Shown here in pieces: positions 63,205-64,000 of a DNA stretch of 64,000 nucleotides. The translations under genes were made by a program, and so were the position numbers. Source of the DNA: an uncultured Oribacterium sp. (GTDB lineage Bacteria > Bacillota > Clostridia > Lachnospirales > Lachnospiraceae); the NCBI GenBank assembly GCA_934270345.1, contig CAKQPT010000011.1:1-64000 (forward strand), written 5' to 3'. Under the pieces are notes generated by a model. It worked only from the letters and a program-made list of their open reading frames with translations, had not been told where the DNA came from and did no database searches. Positions within the stretch are counted from its first letter, which is position 1. Each line of letters starts with the position of its first letter.

Positions 63205-64000
63205 ATGATTCGTATCGGCTTACTTGGTTATGGAAACCTGTCCCGCGGCATCGAGGCTGCCATCAAGCGGAACCCGGATGAGGAGCTCGTAGCGGTATTT
63301 ACACGTCGCGATCCGGCGAGTGTGAAGATTCATACCGCTGGCGTCAAGGTCGATTCCGTCGATCATATCCTCGCATATAAGGATGAGATCGATGTACTCA
63401 TGATCTGCGGTGGCTCGGCGACGGATCTTCCGACCCAGACCCCGGAGTATGCGCAGTACTTTAACGTCATCGACAGCTTTGATACCCACGCGAAGATTCC
63501 GGAGCATTTCGCGGCGGTTGATGCAGCAGCGAAGAAGGCCGGGAAGCTCGCGATGATTTCCTGCGGCTGGGACCCGGGCATGTTCTCCCTGGCTCGTATC
63601 TACGCAGAGTCGGTGCTGCCGGATGGCAAGCACTATACCTTCTGGGGCAAGGGTGTTTCCCAGGGCCACAGTGATGCAGCACGCCGCGTAGAGGGCGTCA
63701 AGGATGCACGTTCCTATACGCTTCCGGTTGAGAGTGCGATGGAGGCAGTACGCAGCGGCAGCCAGCCGAGCTTCACGGCGCGTGAGATGCATACGAGAGA
63801 GGTATTCGTCGTGCTCGAGGAGGGTGCGGATGCAGCGAAGGTCGAGCAGGAGATCAAGTCCATGCCGAACTACTATTCTGATTATGATGTGACGATCCAC
63901 TTCATTTCCGCGGAGGAGATGCAGCGGGATCATGCCGCACTTCCACACGGTGGCTTCGTGATGCGTTCCGGTGTAACCGGGGATGGAAACAACCATGAGC
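63205..64000 (+). CDS. ddh: meso-diaminopimelate dehydrogenase (partial, cut by the window end)
   Basis: The first 265 residues of an NADPH-dependent dehydrogenase that aminates tetrahydrodipicolinate to meso-diaminopimelate, the short lysine/peptidoglycan route. Rossmann motif IGLLGYGNLSRGIEAAI (about 4-20), FTRRDP (about 33-38), ICGGSATDLPTQTPEYAQ (about 68-85), SCGWDPGMFSLARIY (about 120-134) and GVSQGHSDAARRVEGV are all typical of Ddh. AAGGAGAT precedes ATG 63205. The reading frame is intact to the last base of the window. Confidence 0.93.
   Translation, partial: MIRIGLLGYGNLSRGIEAAIKRNPDEELVAVFTRRDPASVKIHTAGVKVDSVDHILAYKDEIDVLMICGGSATDLPTQTPEYAQYFNVIDSFDTHAKIPEHFAAVDAAAKKAGKLAMISCGWDPGMFSLARIYAESVLPDGKHYTFWGKGVSQGHSDAARRVEGVKDARSYTLPVESAMEAVRSGSQPSFTAREMHTREVFVVLEEGADAAKVEQEIKSMPNYYSDYDVTIHFISAEEMQRDHAALPHGGFVMRSGVTGDGNNHE

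Overview
The window looks like the chromosome of an anaerobic, single-membrane Clostridia bacterium, probably Lachnospiraceae-like (inference from gene content, no database search). Pointers are an NfnAB-type electron-bifurcating transhydrogenase pair, the IscU-like/GGGtGRT gene pair, fused SecDF, AddAB instead of RecBCD, PyrK/PyrD type 1B with PyrBI, an ECF transporter S component and strong GGAGG-type ribosome binding sites. Most genes have a fairly GC-rich, strongly biased codon use. Two short stretches (about 18.18-18.79 kb and 57.2-59.46 kb) are visibly richer in A+T and look acquired.

Layout. 0.4-17.5 kb is a hexarate (glucarate/galactarate-type) catabolic region: glucarate dehydratase, tartronate-semialdehyde reductase, a DapA-fold aldolase, an aldo/keto reductase, a PrpR-like regulator with a ruined ATPase site, a PPC/DUF296 protein, glycerate kinase, a GltD-like FAD/Fe-S oxidoreductase, a second degenerate regulator, a second enolase-superfamily enzyme, a complete tripartite tricarboxylate-type importer (TctC, TctB, TctA) and an alpha/beta hydrolase. 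Together they can turn a sugar diacid into pyruvate plus glycerate and then 2-phosphoglycerate. 17.5-18.15 kb is a non-coding, highly folded island bounded by an 18-bp inverted repeat, followed by a DinJ/YafQ toxin-antitoxin pair. 18.8-31.1 kb holds adenosine deaminase, an aromatic-acid-exporter-like membrane protein, an ECF S component, O-acetylhomoserine sulfhydrylase and addB-addA. 31.2-42.6 kb holds a ThyX-like protein, an iron alcohol dehydrogenase with a candidate Rex operator, MgtE, NfnAB, the Fe-S scaffold/GGGtGRT pair, cardiolipin synthase, MntP and LspA. 42.6-50.3 kb holds a C-terminally short MocR regulator, MutY, SecDF, Tgt, an AraC regulator and a HicB-like protein. 50.6-56.9 kb is a pyrimidine cluster pyrC-K-D-F-E-B-I with folded intercistronic spacers. 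57.3-59.5 kb is an XRE-AAA ATPase-TOPRIM operon that resembles a two-component OLD/PARIS-type defence system. The end holds an aminopeptidase P, an AlaX-like editing protein and the start of diaminopimelate dehydrogenase.

The most unusual content is non-coding. One family of about 225-bp elements has three full copies (20927-21150, 50316-50545, 62842-63076) and two half copies (about 31982-32037 on the minus strand, 59552-59622). Their long stems differ completely in sequence between copies but stay self-complementary, while specific unpaired blocks and a T-T mismatch are conserved; this is what a structured RNA or a structure-recognised hairpin would show. A second family of about 90 bp (17581-17661, 17731-17820, 57003-57096) behaves the same way around a conserved GGGTGGG...CATGGGGTGGGC core. 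Copies of both families lie next to the two A+T-rich islands. A third, single, nearly perfect 165-bp hairpin lies at 4816-4980, and a three-way-junction fold lies between pyrE and pyrB.
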